This document shows positions 55,314 through 64,000 of a stretch of DNA of 64,000 bases, piece by piece (within the stretch, counting starts at the first letter, position 1; each line of letters starts with the position of its first letter). The notes below the pieces were generated by a model. That model saw nothing but the letters and a program-made list of their open reading frames with translations. It did no database searches and had not been told where the DNA came from. Made by a program: the position numbers and the translations under genes. The stretch comes from Alteromonas oceanisediminis (GTDB taxonomy: Bacteria; Pseudomonadota; Gammaproteobacteria; Enterobacterales; Alteromonadaceae). Location: assembly GCF_018474025.1 (NCBI RefSeq), contig NZ_JAHCTA010000006.1, positions 124,001 to 188,000 of the forward strand, read 5' to 3'.

Positions 55314-56510
55314 ATGTCGTCTCTGGTTGATGCTGTTATGTTTGAAACTGAACCTGCCGCCCTGCTCGCGCTTGTCATCGCGTTTATCTCAGCCATATCC
55401 GGTTTAGCCTGGATGTGCTTAGCCTATCCGTTAACCATCTATACTGTTGCCAGTAAGCGCTTCGCTGCGGGCAATCTGTTCCTGTTTTTTGCTATTCTGG
55501 TCACCCTATTTCGCGCGCCTGAAGACGGCACCATGATTTGGCTGCTGGCGGACGTGTTGTTGGTCTTAGGCGTATTTCTCTATAAGAAAGGCATTTATCG
55601 CTTATTTCGACTGCCGAATCATGCCGTATTTGACCAAGTTGTACTCTTCACGGTTCTAGCGGCTGTCATATTGGCCGCCACAACACTCATTAATTATCGC
55701 ACGACAGCGGTAACTATCACCTCAGTCAGTTCTGCGGTATTGGCGATGACGGTGTACGCAAAATATCACGCGCTTCTCAAGGATATTCCGCGCTACGGTG
55801 CTGTCTTAATGGTCACTCCGGTGTTTGTGCTCACCTGTGTTTTATTGGTGAAAGCATTGTCCGGTTTATTTTTTCCTGCTCTTGCCGACGCTTTGTTTCT
55901 CAAAGCGCGGATCGACAGTATTCCTATTTTGTGGATTTACCTCGGCGCGATTATCTTTATTAACGTTGCAGCCATTGGCGCTGCGCTGATGCGGGTTATT
56001 GCCAAAATACGCAATTTGGCCGATCACGATCAGCTCACCGGGCTTCTCAATCGTCATGCCATAGGCCGTGAAATCAGTCGCGCCGAAAAAGCCTATGACC
56101 GCGACAAAATTCCTTATTCGGCGTTATTAATTGACGTGGATTTTTTTAAATCAATTAATGATCAACATGGTCACGATGCGGGCGATAAGGCGATCCGTCA
56201 TGTAGCCGCCATCATGAGTGCTGAATTAAGAGAAACGGACAGACTGGCCCGCTACGGTGGCGAGGAATTTCTGGCGGTCCTGTTTAACTGTACCGAAACA
56301 CACGCCAGTAAGGTGGCCGAAAAATTACGTTTAAGCATTGCTGATCATCCATTCGTATGGAACAACCACAATATCGCGCTTACGGTCAGTATCGGCGTTA
56401 GTTCAATCACTCAGGTCAATAGCACCAAAGCGTTGTTAAGTCAGGCGGACAAAGCACTTTATGCCGCTAAAAGTGCCGGTCGCAACCGCACATTGCTGGC
56501 TTCGGGTTAA
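55314..56510 (+). CDS. Membrane-anchored diguanylate cyclase (GGDEF domain)
   Basis: 398 residues. About six transmembrane helices fill residues 15-230 and no known sensor domain is recognised there. The cytoplasmic GGDEF domain (about 232-396) has the active-site form RYGGEEFL (GGEEF at 315-319) and an intact inhibitory I-site RETD at 306-309, five residues before it. It should make cyclic di-GMP from two GTP. It lies 49 bases after the ABC permease gene and overlaps the converging rmuC gene by four bases. Confidence 0.9.
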   Translation: MSSLVDAVMFETEPAALLALVIAFISAISGLAWMCLAYPLTIYTVASKRFAAGNLFLFFAILVTLFRAPEDGTMIWLLADVLLVLGVFLYKKGIYRLFRLPNHAVFDQVVLFTVLAAVILAATTLINYRTTAVTITSVSSAVLAMTVYAKYHALLKDIPRYGAVLMVTPVFVLTCVLLVKALSGLFFPALADALFLKARIDSIPILWIYLGAIIFINVAAIGAALMRVIAKIRNLADHDQLTGLLNRHAIGREISRAEKAYDRDKIPYSALLIDVDFFKSINDQHGHDAGDKAIRHVAAIMSAELRETDRLARYGGEEFLAVLFNCTETHASKVAEKLRLSIADHPFVWNNHNIALTVSIGVSSITQVNSTKALLSQADKALYAAKSAGRNRTLLASG

Positions 56511-57940
56511 TCACTATCCGTATCGTCTTCGACTAAATGCTTGGGCAATGATTTGGTCGGCTGAACGCCCATGCTTTTAAAGTTTTCTACCTGACGCAAT
56601 ATGTTGCCTTTGCCGCTACTCAATTTATTCAAAGCTGCGTCATAGGTTTTTGCTGAACTTTCAATGGATTTGCCCAACTTTTCCATATCCGTGACAAAGC
56701 CATGCAATTTGTCATACAACTTGGCTGCTTTTTCAGCGATTAACTGCGCATTTTGATTTTGATACTCGTACTGCCAAATATTGTTAATCGTGCGCAACGC
56801 CACTAGCAAATTTGTTGGGCTAACCAGCATGATATTGTGATTTAAAGCGGTGGTGACTAACGAAGGCTCTTCATCAATGGCAAGTAAAAATGCAGGTTCG
56901 ATAGGAATAAACATCAACACATAATCGAGTGTGCGAACGCCTTTAAGTTTTTGATAGTCCTTCTTACTCAGGCCCTTCATATGCGTTTTAATCGAGTTCA
57001 CGTGCGCTTTGAGCTGTTGCTCTCTTACTAGTGAGTCGTCACTGCTGTGATAAGCTTCATAAGCAATTAACGACACTTTGGCGTCGATGATCACATCTTT
57101 TTCATTCGGCAAATGAACAATCACGTCAGGTTGCAACTGTTTCCCTTCATCAGAACGAAATGCGGTTTGGGTTTCAAACTCATAGCCCTCGCGCAATCCT
57201 GACTCCTCCAGAATACGCTCAAGCACAACCTCACCCCAATTCCCCTGCTGTTTATTGTCACCTTTCAGCGCGTTCGTCAGCGCAGTGGCCTCAGCCGTGA
57301 TGCGCTGATTCAGCTCCTTTAAGCTTAATATCTCAGTCTTGAGTGAAGCACGCTCCTGCCCCTCTTTAACGTACGCATCCGATACCTGTCGCTTGAACCC
57401 CTCAATCTGATCTTTCAGGGGTAGCAAGAGGGCATCAAGACCGGTTTTATTCGCTTTTACGAAGGATTCACTTTTTTGTTCGAATATCTTATTGGCAAGA
57501 TTTTCAAACTGCGTTTGCATACGTAATTCGGCTTGTTGCATCAAATCTAACTTTTCTGCACTCGCTTTATGGTCGGACTCGTGTCGAGCGATTATCGACT
57601 CATACTGTGTGCGTGATTGCGCATACTCCTGTCGAAGGTCATCGATAGTCCGTCGTAAATCAACACATTCCTGCTTTGTCGCTTGCAGATTAGCGACTTC
57701 ATGACGCAACCCGATTAATTCATGTTCAGCGCGTTTATTTTCAGCTTCAAGTCGATGTAAGTCGTCTTCTTTTAATCGCGCCGACGCAAGCTGTTCTTCA
57801 AGCTGCGTATTTCGAAACGATAATTGCTGCCGAGCCGCTGATAATCGCCAGATAACAATCAAGGCAATCAGCGCGATCACCGTTGGCGGGACAGCATGAA
57901 TGAGGGCCCATGGCCCTAGCGTGAGAGTTTCCAACAGCAA
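56507..57940 (-). CDS. rmuC: DNA recombination protein RmuC homologue
   Basis: 477 residues. An N-terminal membrane helix (about 12-30) is followed by a long coiled coil (about 35-145) and the RmuC domain (about 180-440), which includes GNWGEVVLERILEESGL, PDVIVHLPNEKDVIIDAKVSL and MFIPIEPAF. E. coli RmuC limits inversions at short inverted repeats; the domain is nuclease-like. The gene starts just after the fumarase stop (three bases) and likely shares its transcript. Confidence 0.92.
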   Translation of the reverse strand: MLLETLTLGPWALIHAVPPTVIALIALIVIWRLSAARQQLSFRNTQLEEQLASARLKEDDLHRLEAENKRAEHELIGLRHEVANLQATKQECVDLRRTIDDLRQEYAQSRTQYESIIARHESDHKASAEKLDLMQQAELRMQTQFENLANKIFEQKSESFVKANKTGLDALLLPLKDQIEGFKRQVSDAYVKEGQERASLKTEILSLKELNQRITAEATALTNALKGDNKQQGNWGEVVLERILEESGLREGYEFETQTAFRSDEGKQLQPDVIVHLPNEKDVIIDAKVSLIAYEAYHSSDDSLVREQQLKAHVNSIKTHMKGLSKKDYQKLKGVRTLDYVLMFIPIEPAFLLAIDEEPSLVTTALNHNIMLVSPTNLLVALRTINNIWQYEYQNQNAQLIAEKAAKLYDKLHGFVTDMEKLGKSIESSAKTYDAALNKLSSGKGNILRQVENFKSMGVQPTKSLPKHLVEDDTDSD

Positions 57941-57943
57941 TCC

Positions 57944-59470
57944 TTAGCTTAAGGCCTTATCCAAATCGGCAATTTTTGCTTTCCAAATGGCTGGGCCGGT
58001 TTGGTGCGCATTGGCACCTGTACTATCCACCGCCACAGTCACCGGCATATCTTCAACTTCAAATTCGTAGATAGCTTCCATTCCTAAATCTTCGAACGCA
58101 ATGACACGGGCTTTTTTAATCGCCTTAGACACAAGATATGCCGCACCGCCGACCGCCATCAAATACACCGATTGATGCTTAGCAATGCTATCAACTGTTG
58201 CTGGCCCACGCTCTGCTTTACCAATCATGCCAAGCAGGCCGGTTTGCTCCAGCATCATGTCAGTAAACTTATCCATGCGCGTCGCCGTCGTTGGGCCTGC
58301 GGGGCCGACAACTTCGTCACCCACGGCGTCTACCGGGCCTACGTAGTAAATAAACTTATTGGTCAAATCCACACCATCGGGCAAGCCTTCGCCACTATCA
58401 AGCATCGACTGGATCCGTTTGTGTGCGGCATCTCTACCGGTCAGCATTTTGCCGGACAATAACACTGTCTCACCAACCTTCCATTCTTTAATATCGTCTT
58501 TTGTCAGGTTGTCCATATTCACGCGACGGGTATTTTCACCAACTTCCCAGGTAACTTGGGGCCAATCTTCCAGTTTGGGCGCTTCTAATTCGGCAGGGCC
58601 GCTGCCGTCCAAGTAAAAGTGTGCATGACGTGTTGCCGCACAATTTGGGATCATTGCCACTGGCTTTGATGCGGCGTGCGTTGGTAACGACATAATTTTC
58701 ACATCAACGACTGTAGTCAACCCGCCCAATCCCTGAGCACCAATACCGAGCTTGTTCACTTTCTCGAAAATATCGACGCGCAGTTTCTCTTCGGTACTTT
58801 CAGGGCCACGCTCAATCAACTCATGAATATCGACAGGATCCATTAAGCTCTCTTTCGCTAATACAGCGGCCTTCTCAGCGGTGCCACCGATACCAATACC
58901 GAGCATACCTGGCGGACACCAACCCGCCCCCATGGTCGGAAGTGTCTTCACCACCCATTCAGCAATATCATCGCTGGGGTTGAGCATGACCATTTTCGAC
59001 TTATTCTCTGAACCGCCACCTTTAGCGGCAATCATCACTTCGACTTTATCACCGGCAACCAGATCGACATGCACGACCGCTGGTGTATTGTCTTTGGTGT
59101 TTTGACGCTTACCGGCAGGGTCAGCAACAATCGAAGCGCGCAAAGGATTGTTAGGATCCAAGTAGGCACGGCGCGTTCCTTCGTCAACCATTTGTTGCAC
59201 CGTCATATCGGTTTTATCCCAACTGACCTGCATGCCAACTTTCACAAAACAAGTCACTATGCCAGTATCCTGACACAGCGGACGCTTACCCTCAGCAGAC
59301 ATGCGCGAATTAATTAAGATTTGCGCCATTGCATCTTTTGCCGCTTGACTCTGTTCCTTCAAATACGCTTTTTCGACCGCTTTGACATAGTCCAGTGGGT
59401 GATAGTATGAAATGAACTGTAAAGCATCTTGAATACTTTCGATAAAGTCTTGTTGACGAATAACGGTCAT
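57944..59470 (-). CDS. Fumarate hydratase, class I (Fe-S)
   Basis: 508 residues from the ATG at 59468-59470, preceded by GAGGA; an upstream ATG adds eleven residues with no family support. The three iron-sulfur cysteines are in CQDTG (Cys66), GWCPPG and NCAATRH. GPTTATRMD is the substrate-binding loop. It interconverts fumarate and malate in the TCA cycle. Alpha and beta parts are on one chain, like FumA/FumB. It is divergent from pabB and leads the rmuC transcript. Confidence 0.94.
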   Translation of the reverse strand: MTVIRQQDFIESIQDALQFISYYHPLDYVKAVEKAYLKEQSQAAKDAMAQILINSRMSAEGKRPLCQDTGIVTCFVKVGMQVSWDKTDMTVQQMVDEGTRRAYLDPNNPLRASIVADPAGKRQNTKDNTPAVVHVDLVAGDKVEVMIAAKGGGSENKSKMVMLNPSDDIAEWVVKTLPTMGAGWCPPGMLGIGIGGTAEKAAVLAKESLMDPVDIHELIERGPESTEEKLRVDIFEKVNKLGIGAQGLGGLTTVVDVKIMSLPTHAASKPVAMIPNCAATRHAHFYLDGSGPAELEAPKLEDWPQVTWEVGENTRRVNMDNLTKDDIKEWKVGETVLLSGKMLTGRDAAHKRIQSMLDSGEGLPDGVDLTNKFIYYVGPVDAVGDEVVGPAGPTTATRMDKFTDMMLEQTGLLGMIGKAERGPATVDSIAKHQSVYLMAVGGAAYLVSKAIKKARVIAFEDLGMEAIYEFEVEDMPVTVAVDSTGANAHQTGPAIWKAKIADLDKALS

Positions 59471-59592
59471 GGGGTCCTCTTTACGTGCTTTTTGAATAAA
59501 CAAATTCGGTTGGTCTTAACGACGTAACGCGCAGTATACTACCTCGTGCCAAGCGACAGTGCTACTCCTCAACATAAGACTTAAGAAGGCCA

Positions 59593-60981
59593 ATGCAAAA
59601 ACAGCGATACACCATCGACCCGATTTCTCCCTTCTCAGAAGCGGACCTCACCTCACTGTTTGAGGCGTTTGCTGAAACACCGTGGGCACTACTGTTAGAC
59701 AGTGCTGGTGATATTACAGGCGACAATCGATTTGACATTATGCTGGTAGACCCACAAACCACACTGGTTACCGAAGGGCTTGAAACGCGCATCTGGACAG
59801 CATCAGATGGACACACCACGATAAGTTCCGATGATCCTCTCATTCTGGCAGAACGCATACACGCTGATTTCGCTCAGCAATATGAATTGCCCAGTACCGA
59901 ACTGGCACGCCGGTTACCCTTTATTGCTGGTGTCGCAGGTGCATTTGGCTACGATCTGGGGCGGCGTTTTGAGTATCTCCCCAGTCGTTTCTCAAATGAG
60001 TATCAGTGCCCTGATATGGCCGTTGGTTTGTATACGCGCTCGCTGATACTCGATAAGCACTGCAATACCCTTTACGACTGCAGACCTGAAACAGCGCTTC
60101 CGTTTAGCCAATGGTGTCGGGCGTTTTCGCCGAAGAATGTGCAGGCCCCCTTTCAACTAACGGAGCCTTGGCAGGCAAACCTAAATAAACAGGAATACAC
60201 ACGGGGTATTGACGCGATCCACGCTTACCTGAATGCCGGGGATTGTTATCAAGTGAATTTTGCTCAGCGCTTCAGTGCCGGTTATACAGGCAGTGAATGG
60301 CAGGCGTATTTGAATTTGAGACACGCAAACAAAGCGCCCTTCTCTGCCTATGCGAGGCTGCCACAGGCAACCCTTTTGAGTATTTCACCAGAACGATTCC
60401 TAGCGGTTAGCGACGGCAAGGTGCAAACTAAACCCATTAAAGGAACACGGCCGCGCAGTGACGATCCTGAAGAAGATAGCAGGCAGGCAAACGCCCTTCT
60501 AACGTCGATAAAAGATCGCGCTGAAAACCTCATGATTGTAGATTTATTGCGAAACGATATTAGCAAGCATTGTCAACCGCACAGCGTCAGAGTGCCTGCA
60601 CCGTTTGCGTTGGAAAGCTACGCGGCAGTGCATCATATGGTGACCACGGTAGAAGGTGAATTAGCGCAGGATGCGTCACCTTTTCAATTACTGCGCGATG
60701 CGTTTCCGGGCGGCTCCATCACGGGTGCTCCGAAAATTCGCGCCATGCAAATTATTGATGAGTTGGAAGCGAACGGCCGCAACATATATTGTGGCAGCAT
60801 AGGCTATGTTGGGTTAAAAAACGACATGGACACCAGTATTTGTATCCGTACGTTATTGTGCGAAAACCATCGGGTTTATTGCTGGGCAGGTGGCGGTATC
60901 GTGCTAGACTCTACCGCAGAAGATGAATTTCAAGAAAGTCTGGATAAAGTCAACAAAATCATTCCAATACTGCATGACTGA
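59593..60981 (+). CDS. pabB: Aminodeoxychorismate synthase component I
   Basis: 462 residues, similar to E. coli PabB (453). The N-terminal region has VAGAFGYDLGRRFEYLP. The catalytic C-terminal region holds PIKGTRPR with Lys283, the lysine that distinguishes PabB from TrpE, plus MIVDLLRNDI, FPGGSITGAPK and WAGGGIVLDS. It aminates chorismate for folate biosynthesis with glutamine amidotransferase PabA, which is not nearby. It overlaps the nudL start by eight bases. Confidence 0.93.
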   Translation: MQKQRYTIDPISPFSEADLTSLFEAFAETPWALLLDSAGDITGDNRFDIMLVDPQTTLVTEGLETRIWTASDGHTTISSDDPLILAERIHADFAQQYELPSTELARRLPFIAGVAGAFGYDLGRRFEYLPSRFSNEYQCPDMAVGLYTRSLILDKHCNTLYDCRPETALPFSQWCRAFSPKNVQAPFQLTEPWQANLNKQEYTRGIDAIHAYLNAGDCYQVNFAQRFSAGYTGSEWQAYLNLRHANKAPFSAYARLPQATLLSISPERFLAVSDGKVQTKPIKGTRPRSDDPEEDSRQANALLTSIKDRAENLMIVDLLRNDISKHCQPHSVRVPAPFALESYAAVHHMVTTVEGELAQDASPFQLLRDAFPGGSITGAPKIRAMQIIDELEANGRNIYCGSIGYVGLKNDMDTSICIRTLLCENHRVYCWAGGGIVLDSTAEDEFQESLDKVNKIIPILHD

Positions 60982-61549
60982 AGCTGAATTTTTAAGTCGT
61001 TTTCACCACCTCAGAACTGTACCCAGAGAACAGGACTACCCGCTGCGACAAGCCGGTAAACCTGCCGCTGTGTTGATACCGCTCGTACAGCATGATGACG
61101 GGTTGCGGGTCTTGTTGACTCGCCGCGCCGCGCATCTAAAGCATCACCCCAATCAGGTCAGCTTTCCGGGTGGGCGACAGGAAGAAGGTGATGCAGATGC
61201 CGTTGAAGCGGCACTACGCGAAACACACGAAGAAATTGGTATTTCACGTGACCAAATCACGGTGTTGGGAAAGATGCCGAATTATCGCACGATTAGCGGC
61301 TATGAAATTGTTCCTGTGGTTGGGCTGGTGAAAGCCAATTTGCCGCTAACGCTTGATCCGAATGAAGTCGCTGAGGCTTTTGAGGTTAAACTGGCGCACG
61401 TACTCGATCGCGACAATCACTTTATACACTGGGTTGATCGTCAGCAGTCTCGCTATCCTATTTACTTTATTCCTGCCAACAACACCTATATCTGGGGTGC
61501 AACCGCTGCCATTTTGAGAAATTTGTCTAACCACGTGTTTGATCACTAA
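60974..61549 (+). CDS. nudL: CoA pyrophosphatase, Nudix family
   Basis: 191 residues from the ATG at 60974, which gives a normal start (MTEAEFLSRF); an upstream in-frame ATG at 60923 lies inside pabB. The Nudix box runs GRQEEGDADAVEAALRETHE and then EIG, starting near residue 75. The preceding VLLTRRAAHLKHHPNQVSFPGG fits the CoA-specific NUDIX subgroup (UPF0035). It hydrolyses CoA and its derivatives. The overlap with pabB matches the pabB-nudL pair found in many gammaproteobacteria. Confidence 0.93.
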   Translation: MTEAEFLSRFHHLRTVPREQDYPLRQAGKPAAVLIPLVQHDDGLRVLLTRRAAHLKHHPNQVSFPGGRQEEGDADAVEAALRETHEEIGISRDQITVLGKMPNYRTISGYEIVPVVGLVKANLPLTLDPNEVAEAFEVKLAHVLDRDNHFIHWVDRQQSRYPIYFIPANNTYIWGATAAILRNLSNHVFDH

Positions 61550-61716
61550 CGCGAGTGTATTGGCCAACGATACTTGAGCGTGTTGATCGTTGCGCTTATA
61601 AAGTTTTCTTTACAGTGCATTAACACGCGTAATCACTCAAATTAGCTTTTTTAATTTGTGCCTGCACGGAAAGCCACCATAATACGCAACTACATAAGTC
61701 TTTGGGGAGCAGCATA

Positions 61717-63090
61717 ATGATTAGTGTTTTTGATATGTTCAGTATCGGTATTGGCCCGTCCAGTTCTCACACTGTTGGCCCGATGCGCGCGGCGTATCAA
61801 TTTGTCAAAGCGCTGGAAGCTTCTGAAATTCTATCCTCAGTGACGCGCATCAAAACCGAGTTGTATGGCTCGTTAGGGCTAACCGGTAAAGGCCACGGCA
61901 CCGGCAAAGCCGTGATCCTAGGTTTGCATGGCGAAACACCAGAATCCGTTGATGTAGAAGCTATCGACAGGTTGCTTCAAAATGTGGAACAGACCCAGCG
62001 ACTACCCGTTAACGGAACGCACGACATCAAGTTTCCCCGCGAAGGGGCAATCATGTTTCATCGACGCAAATCACTGCCGCTGCACGCCAACGCGATGACG
62101 CTAAAAGCGTACAGTGGTGAGACGTTACTTACCGAGGAAACCTATTACAGTATTGGTGGTGGCTTTATTGTGACGGAAGCAGAATTTCCGGCCAGCAAGA
62201 ACGAAGCGATTGAACATCACGAAAAACCCGTTCCCTACCCCTTTCGAAGTGCGGCAGAGTTAGTCGAACAGTGCAAAACCAATGGAATTTCAATCAGTTC
62301 CCTGATGTGGCGTAATGAGATGGTGTTACAGCCCAAAGAAGCGATCCAAGAGAAGCTGGCCAATATCTGGCGTGTAATGCAAGCTTGCATAGAACGGGGT
62401 AAACAGACCGAAGGAATTTTACCGGGTGGCCTAAAAGTATTGAGACGTGCGCCGGGGCTTTATCGTCGCTTAAAAAATGAAAAAACCTCAGACCCCATGC
62501 AAGCGATGGATTGGGTTAACTTGTTTGCGCTGGCAGTCAACGAAGAAAATGCTGCCGGTTCGCGTGTGGTTACCGCGCCCACAAACGGTGCTGCCGGTAT
62601 CATCCCCGCTGTTCTCTGTTACTACGACAAATTTGTGCAACCTGTCGACGACGAAACCGCTACACGCTTCCTGCTTACAGCGGCAGCGATTGGTATTTTA
62701 TACAAAAAAAATGCGTCTATTTCTGGTGCGGAAGTGGGTTGTCAGGGTGAGGTTGGCGTAGCCTGTTCAATGGCTGCGGGTGCGTTAACCGAAATTCTCG
62801 GTGGTTCGGTTGATTCCGTAGAAAATGCGGCTGAGATCGGCATGGAGCACAATCTAGGGCTGACGTGCGATCCGGTTGGCGGCTTGGTTCAAGTACCTTG
62901 TATTGAGCGCAATGCCATGGGTGCAATCAAAGCAATCAACGCGTCTCGACTTGCCCTGAGAGGCTCTGGCCAGCATAAAGTGTCGCTAGATAAAGTGATC
63001 AAAACGATGCGCGATACTGGCAATGATATGAAAACGAAATACAAGGAAACCGCGCGCGGCGGTTTAGCGGTTAACATCATAGAGTGTTGA
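61717..63090 (+). CDS. sdaA: L-serine ammonia-lyase (dehydratase), Fe-S type
   Basis: 457 residues from the ATG at 61717, preceded by GGGGAG; five extra codons upstream lack support. The N-terminus [22 protein letters not shown] is the SdaA/SdaB signature. Candidate iron-sulfur cysteines are in [19 protein letters not shown] and [19 protein letters not shown]. It converts L-serine to pyruvate and ammonia. SdaA and SdaB cannot be told apart here. It converges on cysB, which regulates cysteine synthesis from serine-derived precursors; the proximity is probably incidental. Confidence 0.93.
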   Translation: MISVFDMFSIGIGPSSSHTVGPMRAAYQFVKALEASEILSSVTRIKTELYGSLGLTGKGHGTGKAVILGLHGETPESVDVEAIDRLLQNVEQTQRLPVNGTHDIKFPREGAIMFHRRKSLPLHANAMTLKAYSGETLLTEETYYSIGGGFIVTEAEFPASKNEAIEHHEKPVPYPFRSAAELVEQCKTNGISISSLMWRNEMVLQPKEAIQEKLANIWRVMQACIERGKQTEGILPGGLKVLRRAPGLYRRLKNEKTSDPMQAMDWVNLFALAVNEENAAGSRVVTAPTNGAAGIIPAVLCYYDKFVQPVDDETATRFLLTAAAIGILYKKNASISGAEVGCQGEVGVACSMAAGALTEILGGSVDSVENAAEIGMEHNLGLTCDPVGGLVQVPCIERNAMGAIKAINASRLALRGSGQHKVSLDKVIKTMRDTGNDMKTKYKETARGGLAVNIIEC

Positions 63091-63114
63091 TGCGGTAGGC
63101 TTTTACTCTGTCGG

Positions 63115-64000
<886 letters not shown>

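Overview
The window reads as chromosomal DNA of a marine-type gammaproteobacterium. My best guess is the order Alteromonadales, inferred from gene content and protein similarity recalled from memory, not from a search. Supporting signs are an msrC-proQ-prc block, pepN followed by a DUF2835 gene, the large NAD-glutamate dehydrogenase, cmoAB, Na+-coupled transporters (NhaC and an NSS/SNF symporter), a GlyGly-CTERM subtilase, a glucosylglycerate compatible-solute cluster, and CysB. No rRNA, tRNA, CRISPR array, insertion sequence, prophage or integrase was seen.

Layout. 1-1081 (-): 5' part of a NAD-glutamate dehydrogenase gene. 1311-8191 (-): a DUF1302 / DUF1329 / YCF48-like / RND-MMPL envelope operon, with a palindrome upstream and an intrinsic terminator between its second and third genes. 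8369-14027 (-): NSS symporter, nhaC, pepN, DUF2835 gene. 14120-18296 (-): SIMPL protein, msrC, a small acidic unknown, proQ, prc. 18435-20944 (-): SpmA/SpmB-like membrane protein and an alanine-glyoxylate-type aminotransferase. 20945-21343 holds no gene but carries a + strand terminator and hairpins that suggest a small RNA. 21344-25452 (-): rlmJ, a Hanks-type protein kinase, tesB, gamma-carbonic anhydrase. 25571-29337 (-): branched-chain 2-oxoacid dehydrogenase E1alpha, E1beta, E2. 29771-34645 (+): a 1624-residue secreted subtilase. 34911-35906 (-): adenosine deaminase.

36058-42583 (+): cmoA, cmoB, then glycerate kinase, a sugar-phosphoglycerate phosphatase, glucosyl-3-phosphoglycerate synthase and a GH13 phosphorylase. 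Together these can make and recycle glucosylglycerate. 42648-44015 (+): MATE pump. 43984-47592 (-): rluF, a rhomboid protease, and a MoxR/VWA pair. 47803-50585 (+): cysK, a lipoprotein, and HMG-CoA reductase whose N-terminal coding is broken by a one-base frame change. 50714-56510 (+): HlyD adaptor, MacB-type ATPase, two FtsX-type permeases, and a diguanylate cyclase. 56507-59470 (-): rmuC and class I fumarase. 59593-63090 (+): pabB, nudL, sdaA. 63115-64000 (-): 3' part of cysB.

Most of the window is housekeeping. The items most worth checking are the HMG-CoA reductase frameshift, the glycerate kinase gene with no ordinary start codon for its conserved N-terminus, the complete glucosylglycerate cycle, the possible small RNA near 21.2-21.33 kb, the regulatory structure of the DUF1302/DUF1329 operon, and the possible link between the rhomboid protease and the GlyGly-CTERM subtilase.
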